Shown here piece after piece: positions 1-6,267 of a stretch of 6,524 nucleotides of DNA (positions within the stretch are counted from its first letter, which is position 1; each line of letters begins with the position of its first letter). This DNA comes from Spirochaeta sp. (GTDB lineage Bacteria > Spirochaetota > Spirochaetia > UBA9216). The stretch lies in contig DMKD01000359.1 in assembly GCA_003454605.1 (NCBI GenBank), positions 921-7,444 on the forward strand, written 5' to 3'. A program made the translations under genes and the position numbers. The notes below the pieces were generated by a model, which saw only the letters and a program-made list of their open reading frames with translations, made no database searches and was not told the DNA's origin.

Positions 1-1
1 A

Positions 2-1882
2 ATTCTTCCCCCTGAACAGGGGGAAGTTAAGAACACTGTTCTTTCTGTTAAAGATTTATATGTTACATTTAACACCCTTTCCGGCCTTATTCATGCTGTG
101 AATGGTGTCTCTTTCGACCTGAAGGAAGGGGAGATTCTTGGGTTGGTTGGTGAAAGCGGTTCGGGCAAAAGCGTGTCTTGTAAAGCACTTATTCAGCTTC
201 TGCCTTCCTATGCTGAAATAAAGGGAACAGTAAACTATCGTGGTGATGATCTGGTCAAAATGTCACATAAAGAGATAGCCAGATACCGTGGGGAATCCAT
301 ATCCATGATTTTCCAGGATCCCGTAGGCTGCTTAAACCCTATTAAAACTATTTTCAGTCATCTTAAAGAAGTTCTGATCAAAAATGGAGATAAAAAAAAT
401 CTGAGAAGAAGAGCAAAGGAACAATTAAAATCTCTTCACATAAAATTATCCGGGAAACGACTTCGAGATTATCCCTTTCAGTTTTCAGGGGGAATGGCTC
501 AACGTGTACAGATAGCAATGGCTATGGCAGGCGGGCCGGATATTCTAATTGCAGACGAACCGACGACAGCTCTGGATGTGACAATCCAGGCTCGTATATT
601 AAACGAACTCAAACGGGTAAGCCGTAAAAGAAATCTGGCAGTTATTTTAGTGACTCATGATCTGGGTGTGGTAGCTGAAATCTGTGACAGGGTTGCTGTT
701 ATGTATCATGGGAGGATTGTTGAGATGGGGGATACGGAACAAGTCATCTCCTTTCCCCGCCATCCCTATACCCGGGCTCTTATGTCTATTATTCCTGTTA
801 TTGGTGATCAGTCCAGGAAGATGACACCCATTCCGGGGGAGTGTCTTCCTGCCGCTGTGGAAGTCCAGGGGTGTGATTTTGCAGACCGCTGTGACCGGGT
901 CGATGAATACTGCAAAACAGTCAAACCTGTAACAGAAGAATATATCGGACACAATTACAGCTGTTTTCATCCTTATAAAGATATTCCGGTAGCTGCTTCT
1001 GATTTTCCGAGCGAAGCAGAAAGGTTTGTATCGAATAAAATACTTTTAGAAGTGAAAAACCTCTCCTGTATATTTGAAATACGCAGTGAATCGGGGGGAA
1101 AAGAAAAACTAGCTGCAGTGGATAATGTTTCCTTTCATTTATATGAAGGGGAAATTTTTGGCATTGTCGGTGAGTCGGGTTCGGGGAAATCCACACTGGC
1201 TAATGCTGTTATGGGAATGCTGAACCCTGTGGAGGGAAATGTTATTTTTAACGGCCAAAAATTGAATCGGGAAGGATGGAACTTAAAAGACTATGCCCGG
1301 CAGGTTCAATATGTGTTTCAGGATCCTCTTGGAGCTTTAGATCCCAGGATGGATATCCTTAAGCAGACAGCTGAACCTCTTTTAATACACGGTGTAAAAT
1401 CTCAAAAAGAGAGACTCAGTCGAGCCCGGAATATGCTGAAACAGTGTGGTTTAAACGAATTACTTTTTCTACAGAAACCCTATGGTCTTTCAGGCGGTCA
1501 GCGGCAGCGGGCCGTACTTGCCAGGGCACTCGTCAACAATCCCCGGCTTCTCATTTGCGATGAACCGGTTTCGGCCATGGATGTTTCCGTGCAGGCGCAA
1601 ATTCTGAACCTGCTGAAAAAGCTGGTAATAGAAAACAATGTGACCGTCCTTTTTATCAGCCATGACTTGAGTGTGGTACACGACATGTGCGACCGCGTGG
1701 CGGTGATGTATGCCGGACAGATTGTTGAAACAGGTACCATGAAAAAAATTTTTAATAATCCGGAACATCCCTATACAAAATTGCTGATTGATTCGATTCC
1801 TAAAATTAATTTTAACCGAAAAGAACGTCCTAACCGGGCTATACAAGGAGAGTATCATGCTGTTACCTGTAATGCTCTTTAA
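2..1882 (+). CDS. Fused double ATPase of a Dpp/Opp-type ABC importer (DppD-DppF fusion), 5' end outside window
   Basis: This is the cytoplasmic motor of a peptide/nickel/opine-family importer, hydrolysing ATP to drive the two permeases encoded next. Residues are numbered from the first complete codon at nt 2. NBD1 has Walker A GESGSGKS (50-57), Q-loop Q105, signature FSGGM (161-165; Phe instead of the usual Leu), Walker B ILIADE and H-loop H219. It is followed by the family's HPY tail (HPYTRAL from 254) with cysteines 291, 297, 304 and 321. NBD2 has Walker A 390-397, Q440, LSGGQ 496-500, Walker B LLICDE (E521) and H554, then a second HPYTK tail. Both ATP sites look intact. The frame is open from the window edge. 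A GTG at 98 is the first conventional start codon, but starting there would remove the beta-strands encoded just upstream (LSVKDLYVTFNT), so the true start is probably upstream. The 3' end overlaps the next gene by 26 bp. Substrate cannot be read from the ATPase. Confidence 0.95.
   Translation: MLPPEQGEVKNTVLSVKDLYVTFNTLSGLIHAVNGVSFDLKEGEILGLVGESGSGKSVSCKALIQLLPSYAEIKGTVNYRGDDLVKMSHKEIARYRGESISMIFQDPVGCLNPIKTIFSHLKEVLIKNGDKKNLRRRAKEQLKSLHIKLSGKRLRDYPFQFSGGMAQRVQIAMAMAGGPDILIADEPTTALDVTIQARILNELKRVSRKRNLAVILVTHDLGVVAEICDRVAVMYHGRIVEMGDTEQVISFPRHPYTRALMSIIPVIGDQSRKMTPIPGECLPAAVEVQGCDFADRCDRVDEYCKTVKPVTEEYIGHNYSCFHPYKDIPVAASDFPSEAERFVSNKILLEVKNLSCIFEIRSESGGKEKLAAVDNVSFHLYEGEIFGIVGESGSGKSTLANAVMGMLNPVEGNVIFNGQKLNREGWNLKDYARQVQYVFQDPLGALDPRMDILKQTAEPLLIHGVKSQKERLSRARNMLKQCGLNELLFLQKPYGLSGGQRQRAVLARALVNNPRLLICDEPVSAMDVSVQAQILNLLKKLVIENNVTVLFISHDLSVVHDMCDRVAVMYAGQIVETGTMKKIFNNPEHPYTKLLIDSIPKINFNRKERPNRAIQGEYHAVTCNAL
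5..26. repeat. Perfect 10-bp inverted repeat (GC-rich hairpin)
   Basis: Arms CTTCCCCCTG and CAGGGGGAAG are exact reverse complements separated by AA. In RNA this gives a stem of nine pairs with a GAAC loop. It lies in the open frame of the ATPase gene, close to where its start should be, so it could act on translation or transcription of the operon. A stop codon (TGA, 13-15) in another frame falls within it, so it could also sit at the end of an upstream gene. It is not followed by an uninterrupted T-run, so a standard intrinsic terminator is not supported. Confidence 0.6.
29..43. repeat. Perfect 7-bp palindrome around one central base
   Basis: AAGAACA and TGTTCTT are exact reverse complements around a single C. 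The palindrome starts 2 bp after the larger inverted repeat at 5-26. It has the size and symmetry of a dimeric repressor operator, but lies in the open frame of the ATPase gene and no regulator is visible. Function unknown. Confidence 0.5.
1845..1851 (+). promoter_or_regulatory. Strong ribosome binding site deciding the dppB start
   Basis: AAGGAGA lies inside the end of the ATPase gene, with its AGGAG core 6 nt before the ATG at 1857. It favours that start over the in-frame ATG at 1788, which would add 23 residues lying wholly within the ATPase coding sequence, and over the ATG at 1872. Confidence 0.85.
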
Positions 1883-2828
1883 GAAAATCTACTGCTTTCT
1901 TATTGCCCATTCCTACTTTGTTGTTAAAATTCTGCGGGCAGTAATTACGACATTCATAATACTTGTCTTAAGTTTTTTTATGGTTAGAGCGTCAGGTAAC
2001 CCTGCGGAAATTTATTTGGGAGATAATGCAACGCCCAAAATGGTTGAATATTTTAATAAAAAATGGGGATTGGATGAACCTCTGTATGTTCAGTTTCTTA
2101 CCTATTTTTCAAGTGTAATAAGTGGAGATATGGGTGATTCACTAATTAAAAACCGGCCGGTCAGTGAGATAATCACCGAACGTATTCCTGCCACTTTATC
2201 GTTGATGGTACCTGCAGCGGCAATCTCCATGTTTCTGGGAATTATTCTCGGAATGATTGCGGCACTGCACCATAAAAAGATTACTGACGGAGGCATTCTA
2301 TTAGCATCCATTATCGGTTTCAGTCTGCCGAACTTTTTCTTTGGAGTTATTCTTATCTATTTCTTTTCTGTAGTATTAGGTTTGCTGCCGAGCAGCGGAA
2401 ATGATTCTTTCCGCCATTATATTATGCCGCTAATTGCCATCATTACAGCAGATGTGGCTGTCTTTACCCGTTTTACCCGGGCCGCTCTTATTGATATTTT
2501 TGAAAAACACTATATTACCAATTTCCGGGCACTGGGGATTAAAGAAAAGAGAATTCTTTTTCTGCAGGCCCTTCCCAATGCTTCCATTGCCCTGTTAACG
2601 ATTTCAGGTTTTTACATCGGTTCACTGGTAGCAGGCGCCATTGTCACGGAAACAATATTTTCCTGGCCCGGGCTGGGATCATTGTTAATTGCTTCAGTTA
2701 AAGCCCGGGATATGCCTCTGGTTCAGGGACTTATTCTACTATTCGGCATTTCCATTGTTGCAGCAAATCTGATAATAGATTTCCTCTACGGAGTTATTGA
2801 TCCGCGGATTAGAAAGAGGGCTTCCTGA
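1857..2828 (+). CDS. dppB: Dpp/Opp-type ABC transporter permease, DppB-like
   Basis: This is one of the two membrane subunits of the importer. At 323 residues from the chosen ATG it has the usual length for DppB/OppB. It shows the expected layout: an N-terminal membrane segment (about 22-44), a periplasmic stretch with the GD-x-G-DSL-type motif (90-95), then five further hydrophobic segments (about 116-137, 146-177, 187-205, 243-263 and 289-311). The EAA loop that contacts the ATPase is at about 219-245 (RALGIKEKRILFLQALPNA region, with conserved A225 and G227). The family-typical C-terminus has ETIFSWPGLG (265-274), ARDMPLVQG (283-291) and a final DPRIRKR. The start is set by the strong ribosome binding site at 1845-1851. 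The start overlaps the ATPase gene by 26 bp and the stop overlaps dppC as TGATG, which suggests translational coupling. Family assignment is firm; the transported substrate is not known. Confidence 0.95.
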   Translation: MLLPVMLFKKIYCFLIAHSYFVVKILRAVITTFIILVLSFFMVRASGNPAEIYLGDNATPKMVEYFNKKWGLDEPLYVQFLTYFSSVISGDMGDSLIKNRPVSEIITERIPATLSLMVPAAAISMFLGIILGMIAALHHKKITDGGILLASIIGFSLPNFFFGVILIYFFSVVLGLLPSSGNDSFRHYIMPLIAIITADVAVFTRFTRAALIDIFEKHYITNFRALGIKEKRILFLQALPNASIALLTISGFYIGSLVAGAIVTETIFSWPGLGSLLIASVKARDMPLVQGLILLFGISIVAANLIIDFLYGVIDPRIRKRAS

Positions 2829-3649
2829 TGATTTTCTTAAAAAAATACCCTCTTCTTTTTCTTCTAGCTCTTGGTGTTTTGGTCCTTTTTACTGTCGTTG
2901 CTTTTCTTCCCACTCCCCACGACTACAACCATCAGGATCTTTTGAAACGGTTCGTTCCGCCGTTTTTCAAAGATGGGTCTGATTTTCTTTACCCTTTGGG
3001 AACAGATCATCTGGGGAGGGATATGCTCAGCCGCATTATGGCCGGTATTAAAATCAGTTATTTCATTGCCCTATCCGGAACATTTGTGGGCGCTGTAATT
3101 GGAACACTACTGGGTTTTACAGCTGTCCGGTTCAGGGGGATAGTTGATGAAATTATTATGGGGATGGTCGATACTCAGGCCTCCCTGCCATTTATTATTA
3201 TTGCCATTGCCCTTCTTTCTGTTATAGAAAGTTCATTTCTGGTTATTGTTGTTTTACTGGGTGTGGCAGGCTGGGAAAAATATGCCCGGTTGACACGGGG
3301 ACTGTCTCTCTCTGCTGTTACTCATGGATATGCACGAGCTGTCAGTTCCTTAGGAGCTTCACAGGGAAGAATACTTTTTATTCATATTCTACCCAACATC
3401 TCCAGTGCTCTGATAGTCAATATGACGTTAAATTTTCCGGGAACCATGATTGCTGAAAGTTCGTTAAGCTTTCTGGGACTGGGGATTCAGCCGCCTCTGG
3501 TCAGTCTGGGACGGCTTTTAGGGGAAGGACGGGTTTACCTGCTTACCGCCTGGTGGGTTACGGTATTTCCCGGCATTGTTATATTTATTTCTACTCTCGC
3601 CATGACCATTATCGGCGATTGGGTACGCGACCGTATCGGTACAGAATAG
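2828..3649 (+). CDS. dppC: Dpp/Opp-type ABC transporter permease, DppC-like
   Basis: This is the second membrane subunit, pairing with the DppB-like protein to form the channel. It is 273 residues, at the short end of the usual DppC range. Visible features in order are an N-terminal membrane segment (about 8-27), the diagnostic GTDHLGRD motif (58-65), hydrophobic segments at about 77-100, 115-147, 193-209 and 243-265, the EAA loop around 169-191 (YARAVSSLGAS...ILPN), ESSLSFLGLG (210-219) and QPPLVSLGRLL (221-231). Its ATG shares a base with the dppB stop (TGATG), and GAGGG at 2816-2820 is a reasonable ribosome binding site 7 nt upstream. It ends with TAG; two codons later (3656-3658) the same frame has TAA, so a readthrough product would gain only three residues. 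The TAG is also part of the next gene's ribosome binding site. Confidence 0.95.
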   Translation: MIFLKKYPLLFLLALGVLVLFTVVAFLPTPHDYNHQDLLKRFVPPFFKDGSDFLYPLGTDHLGRDMLSRIMAGIKISYFIALSGTFVGAVIGTLLGFTAVRFRGIVDEIIMGMVDTQASLPFIIIAIALLSVIESSFLVIVVLLGVAGWEKYARLTRGLSLSAVTHGYARAVSSLGASQGRILFIHILPNISSALIVNMTLNFPGTMIAESSLSFLGLGIQPPLVSLGRLLGEGRVYLLTAWWVTVFPGIVIFISTLAMTIIGDWVRDRIGTE

Positions 3650-3652
3650 GAG
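3648..3652 (+). promoter_or_regulatory. Ribosome binding site overlapping the dppC stop codon
   Basis: AGGAG begins inside the TAG stop of dppC and lies 6 nt before the ATG at 3659. This fixes the start of the phosphodiesterase gene and suggests that ribosomes terminating on dppC can pass directly to it. Confidence 0.8.
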
Positions 3653-3658
3653 TTTTAA

Positions 3659-5104
3659 ATGAAAGTTATTGTTTTTGGATTTGACGGACTCAGACCGGAT
3701 TGTGTTACTCCCGAAATAACACCGCGGCTTCATAAATTTCTTGAAGAAAATATATGCTGCACAAACAACAGGTCTGTGTATCCGACAGAAACCTATGTTA
3801 ACCATCCGAGTATATTTACAGGATTTCTTCCGGAACGACACGGTCTGGTGGCCAACGCATTCTTTGATACAGGGGTGTCTAAAAAAGATTTCTTTCTGGG
3901 AAGTTTGGTTGACCGGATTGAACATGCCGAAAGGGAAACCCGGGGCGGTCTGTTTCAGGTTCCCTCGCTGACTGAAATAGCTGCCGGTCATGGACTCAAG
4001 TGTGTTTCTCTTAGTTCAAACACTGCCGGCAGTACCCGGCTTATTGCTCATAAAACAGCTCAAAAAGGAGGAATAAACTTATCAGTAAACGGTATCAAAC
4101 ATGCCCTTCCGGAGGATATTCGGGAAGAGTTTGGAATTGATCCGGAAGCCGGCACACTAATTAAACCGGACTTAAAGGGCCTGAGAAAAACAAACGAAAT
4201 TTTTCATTTTCTGACTAAAAAAGAAGGCCTTTCTGATTTAAGTATTATCTGGTACGGTGAACCGGATAACAGTTTTCATACCTACGGTATAGGAGCTGAT
4301 GAAAGCCGACAGGCCATAACCGAAGCGGATAGGTGTTTTGGGGAGATAATTGACATGTATGCAGATGGCCGGGACGAAATCCAGGTAGTTGTAGCCTCGG
4401 ACCATGGACATATAACAGTAAAAGAACATTTTGACCTGACTGAAGCACTTGTTAAGTCCGGTTTCCGTAAAGGGAAAACCCTGGTTGATCCGGATGCTGA
4501 CTTTGTACTCCTGTGGGGTTACAGCGGCAACATCTATGTCCTAAACCGGGAGCTGATTCCGGACATTGCCGCCGCCTTAATGGAAATACCTCAGGTGGGA
4601 ATGGTTTTTACAAGGGATCGGAACGGTGTTAACGGAATCGTCGAAGGAACTTTTTCTTCCCGTCTGGTCGGAGGCGACAGTAACCGGGCCGGGGATATCC
4701 GGTTTATTCTACGCCACACCAATGAAAAAGATAATAACGGTTATGACGGCACCTGTATCTGTAACCCTTTCATACCTGTAGGAGGAAGTATTCACGGCGG
4801 CCTCCATCCTTCAGAAGTAAACAGTGTACTCGGTTGGAGCGGTTCCTGTTTTAAAAAGAATACAATCATAGATAGTGTTACCGGCGTTATTGACATTACA
4901 CCAACTATATTAAAACTGCTTGGAATTAAACCGAAAATTCTGCCTCAGGGACGGGTTTTAAATGAATTATTTAAAGACAGTACTGAAAATCCTCCTGATG
5001 CTGAAAGACAAACATTTACCGCGGGCAGGGGAGAGTTTTCCCAAAAGCTGGAAATTGATTATATTGGCGACATCCCTTATATTCACCGGGGGGGACGTGT
5101 TTAA
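3659..5104 (+). CDS. Cytoplasmic type I phosphodiesterase / nucleotide pyrophosphatase-like enzyme (alkaline phosphatase superfamily)
   Basis: It probably hydrolyses a phosphodiester, phosphoanhydride or phosphomonoester with two bound metal ions. The 481-residue protein has the motifs of the PF01663-type family in order: FGFDGLRPD (6-14, metal ligand D9); YPTETYVNH (41-49), holding the likely Thr nucleophile (T45 or T43); FTGFLPERHGLVAN (53-66); EPDNSFHTYG (201-210, ligands D203 and H207); VVASDHGH (244-251, ligands D248 and H249); and SIHGGLHPSEVN (377-388, ligand H379), followed by the typical VIDITPTILKLLGI segment (410-423). All expected metal ligands appear present. There is no signal peptide or membrane segment, so it should act in the cytoplasm. 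Its position 9 bp after dppC, with an overlapping ribosome binding site, makes it part of the importer operon and suggests that it processes the imported compound. Its actual substrate cannot be deduced. The last residues are encoded across a run of seven G (5088-5094). Confidence 0.88.
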   Translation: MKVIVFGFDGLRPDCVTPEITPRLHKFLEENICCTNNRSVYPTETYVNHPSIFTGFLPERHGLVANAFFDTGVSKKDFFLGSLVDRIEHAERETRGGLFQVPSLTEIAAGHGLKCVSLSSNTAGSTRLIAHKTAQKGGINLSVNGIKHALPEDIREEFGIDPEAGTLIKPDLKGLRKTNEIFHFLTKKEGLSDLSIIWYGEPDNSFHTYGIGADESRQAITEADRCFGEIIDMYADGRDEIQVVVASDHGHITVKEHFDLTEALVKSGFRKGKTLVDPDADFVLLWGYSGNIYVLNRELIPDIAAALMEIPQVGMVFTRDRNGVNGIVEGTFSSRLVGGDSNRAGDIRFILRHTNEKDNNGYDGTCICNPFIPVGGSIHGGLHPSEVNSVLGWSGSCFKKNTIIDSVTGVIDITPTILKLLGIKPKILPQGRVLNELFKDSTENPPDAERQTFTAGRGEFSQKLEIDYIGDIPYIHRGGRV

Positions 5105-5128
5105 ACTATTATTTGTAAGATATTAAGA

Positions 5129-5181
5129 AAGACTTTATGTTCAGAGGTCAGGGGATAATGAAAACTTGATAAAAAAGTCTT
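5129..5181. repeat. 8-bp inverted repeat flanking the region upstream of cheA
   Basis: AAGACTTT (5129-5136) and AAAGTCTT (5174-5181) are exact reverse complements 37 bp apart. The right arm overlaps the predicted -35 box. The arms are AT-rich with no following T-run, so this is not a good intrinsic terminator. It might be a regulator site or chance. Confidence 0.3.
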
Positions 5182-5197
5182 GACTTAAAACCTTGAA
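5161..5197 (+). repeat. Three spaced A-rich CTTGA repeats over the cheA promoter
   Basis: CTTGA occurs at 5165-5169, 5179-5183 and 5192-5196, each preceded within a few bases by a run of three or more A. The start-to-start distances are 14 and 13 bp, not a full helical turn. The middle copy contributes most of the predicted -35 box (TTGACT). This may be an iterated regulator site, or simple AT-rich sequence. Confidence 0.3.
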
Positions 5198-5207
5198 TAG
5201 ATATCAT
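5180..5207 (+). promoter_or_regulatory. Predicted sigma70-like promoter for cheA
   Basis: TTGACT (5180-5185) and TATCAT (5202-5207) each match the consensus at five of six positions, with a 16-bp spacer. Transcription would start near 5214, about 4 nt before the ATG at 5218, giving an almost leaderless message. No sigma28-type flagellar promoter (TAAA-N15-GCCGATAA) was recognised in the 113-bp gap. The remainder of the gap shows no gene and no convincing terminator, so readthrough from the importer operon is also possible. Confidence 0.45.
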
Positions 5208-5217
5208 TAATACTAAG

Positions 5218-6267
5218 ATGAGTGATTACCTAGACCCTAATAATGAAGAATTGCTGAAAGATTTTTTTATGGAAGCCGAACTCCAGGTTGAGACCTTTGA
5301 GCAGAATATTCTTGCCCTTGAGAATGAACCTCTTAATAAAGAGGCTGTTGACGAGATTTTCAGAGCTGCCCAGACCTTAAAGGGTGCCGCGGGAACTGTA
5401 CAGATGGATGAGCTGTCACATTTTACTCATCTATGTGAAGATACCCTCGATGAGATACGCTCCGGCAAGGTTGAAGTTACGGCAGAAGTTGTTGATATCA
5501 TCCTTGAGGCGATTGATATCATTAAAGCAATGCTGGAAGCACGCGCTGACGGGAATGTCTATCAGGAAGATATAAGTGAAGTTTCAGGCAAGCTTGAGAA
5601 TTTCATCGGCGGCAATGAGGCTGCACCGAATAAACCGGCGGATAAGAACAAGACCGAAACAGCATATGTAGAAACTGGACCTTCGGAATATGACATTCTT
5701 GAAATGAATGAAAAGTGCGGTGAGAATGAGCGAATTGCGGTTGTACATATAGTATTTAATGAAGACAATCCAATGAATACTGTAGGCGGAGTACAGGTTT
5801 ATGCAGCTCTGAAAAAAAGCGGCACAGTTATAAGTTCAACTCCTGATTTTGATGAACTTTATAAAGATGTTTTTCATCCTGAAGCGGATTTTTATATTGC
5901 AACCGAACTTAATCCTGAAGATATTGAAAAAACAATTCAGATTCCCGATGTAATACTAAGTTCCAGGATAAAACTACTTGAAGAAGAGGATGTAGAAAAT
6001 CTACAGGATGATAGAGCGCCGGCTGAAGCAGCATATACAAAAGGGCCGGAGACTCCGGCGGGCAGTCCTGTCGTTGAGTCGCAGCCAGGGGATAAGTCTG
6101 AACAAAGGGACGATAGTAAGCCGCCTGAACAGAAAGCCAGGCGTTCGCAAAAAAGCAGCGGTTCTATTCTTCGGGTTGATTCCAGGAGAATTGATAATCT
6201 GCTTAATCTGGTTTCAGAAACGGTAATTACCAAAGCTTCATTTAATCAGATAAGCAGTAGTTTTTAG
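5218..6267 (+). CDS. cheA: Chemotaxis histidine kinase CheA, N-terminal part ending at a premature TAG; phospho-acceptor His replaced by Gln
   Basis: CheA normally couples chemoreceptors to the flagellar motor by autophosphorylating a P1-domain histidine and passing the phosphate to CheY and CheB. Visible domains are P1/Hpt (about 1-110), a linker, a P2 response-regulator-docking domain (about 160-255), a charged, Pro-rich linker (256-315), and the beginning of the P3 dimerisation domain (LRVDSRRIDNLLNLVSETV, from 318). The P1 core reads FRAAQTLKG where the family has FRAAHTLKG/HSIKG, so the phosphorylated His (E. coli H48) is Gln52 (CAG, 5371-5373). Residues equivalent to E. coli K51, H67 and E70 are kept (K55, H71, E74). 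The frame stops at TAG 6265-6267, before the rest of P3, the kinase (P4) and the CheW-like (P5) domains. The ATG at 5218 gives the expected CheA N-terminus but has no Shine-Dalgarno sequence. As written, the product could not be a working kinase. Confidence 0.9.
   Translation: MSDYLDPNNEELLKDFFMEAELQVETFEQNILALENEPLNKEAVDEIFRAAQTLKGAAGTVQMDELSHFTHLCEDTLDEIRSGKVEVTAEVVDIILEAIDIIKAMLEARADGNVYQEDISEVSGKLENFIGGNEAAPNKPADKNKTETAYVETGPSEYDILEMNEKCGENERIAVVHIVFNEDNPMNTVGGVQVYAALKKSGTVISSTPDFDELYKDVFHPEADFYIATELNPEDIEKTIQIPDVILSSRIKLLEEEDVENLQDDRAPAEAAYTKGPETPAGSPVVESQPGDKSEQRDDSKPPEQKARRSQKSSGSILRVDSRRIDNLLNLVSETVITKASFNQISSSF

Noticed and set aside
98..100. GTG at 98 as the start of the ATPase gene
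   Set aside because: Beginning there would remove the first beta-strands of NBD1 (LSVKDLYVTFNT), which are encoded in frame just upstream, so the start must be further left, most likely outside the window.
392..399. Run of eight A in the ATPase gene as a programmed slippage site
   Set aside because: The frame is intact on both sides and the full double ATPase is encoded without frameshifting; an A-run in Lys-rich coding sequence is ordinary.
1788..1856. N-terminal extension of DppB from an ATG at 1788
   Set aside because: The extra residues lie wholly within the ATPase coding sequence, and a strong ribosome binding site points to the ATG at 1857.
3518..3991. 157-residue open frame on the minus strand across the dppC/phosphodiesterase junction
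   Set aside because: It lies opposite two genes with strong family motifs, has no recognisable domain, and is a shadow of their codon use. Other minus-strand frames (for example 1490-1858, 647-970, 5937-6233) are rejected for the same reason.
5088..5094. Run of seven G near the end of the phosphodiesterase gene as a phase-variation tract
   Set aside because: Slippage here would change only the last few residues, after all catalytic motifs, so a switching role is unlikely.
5158..5169. Mini-ORF M-K-T-stop preceded by AGGGG in the intergenic region
   Set aside because: It lies upstream of the predicted cheA promoter, is only three codons long with poor spacing to the SD-like bases, and is most likely chance.
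5105..5217. Intrinsic terminator between the importer operon and cheA
   Set aside because: The only dyad is an AT-rich 8-bp repeat with a 37-bp loop and no trailing T-run.
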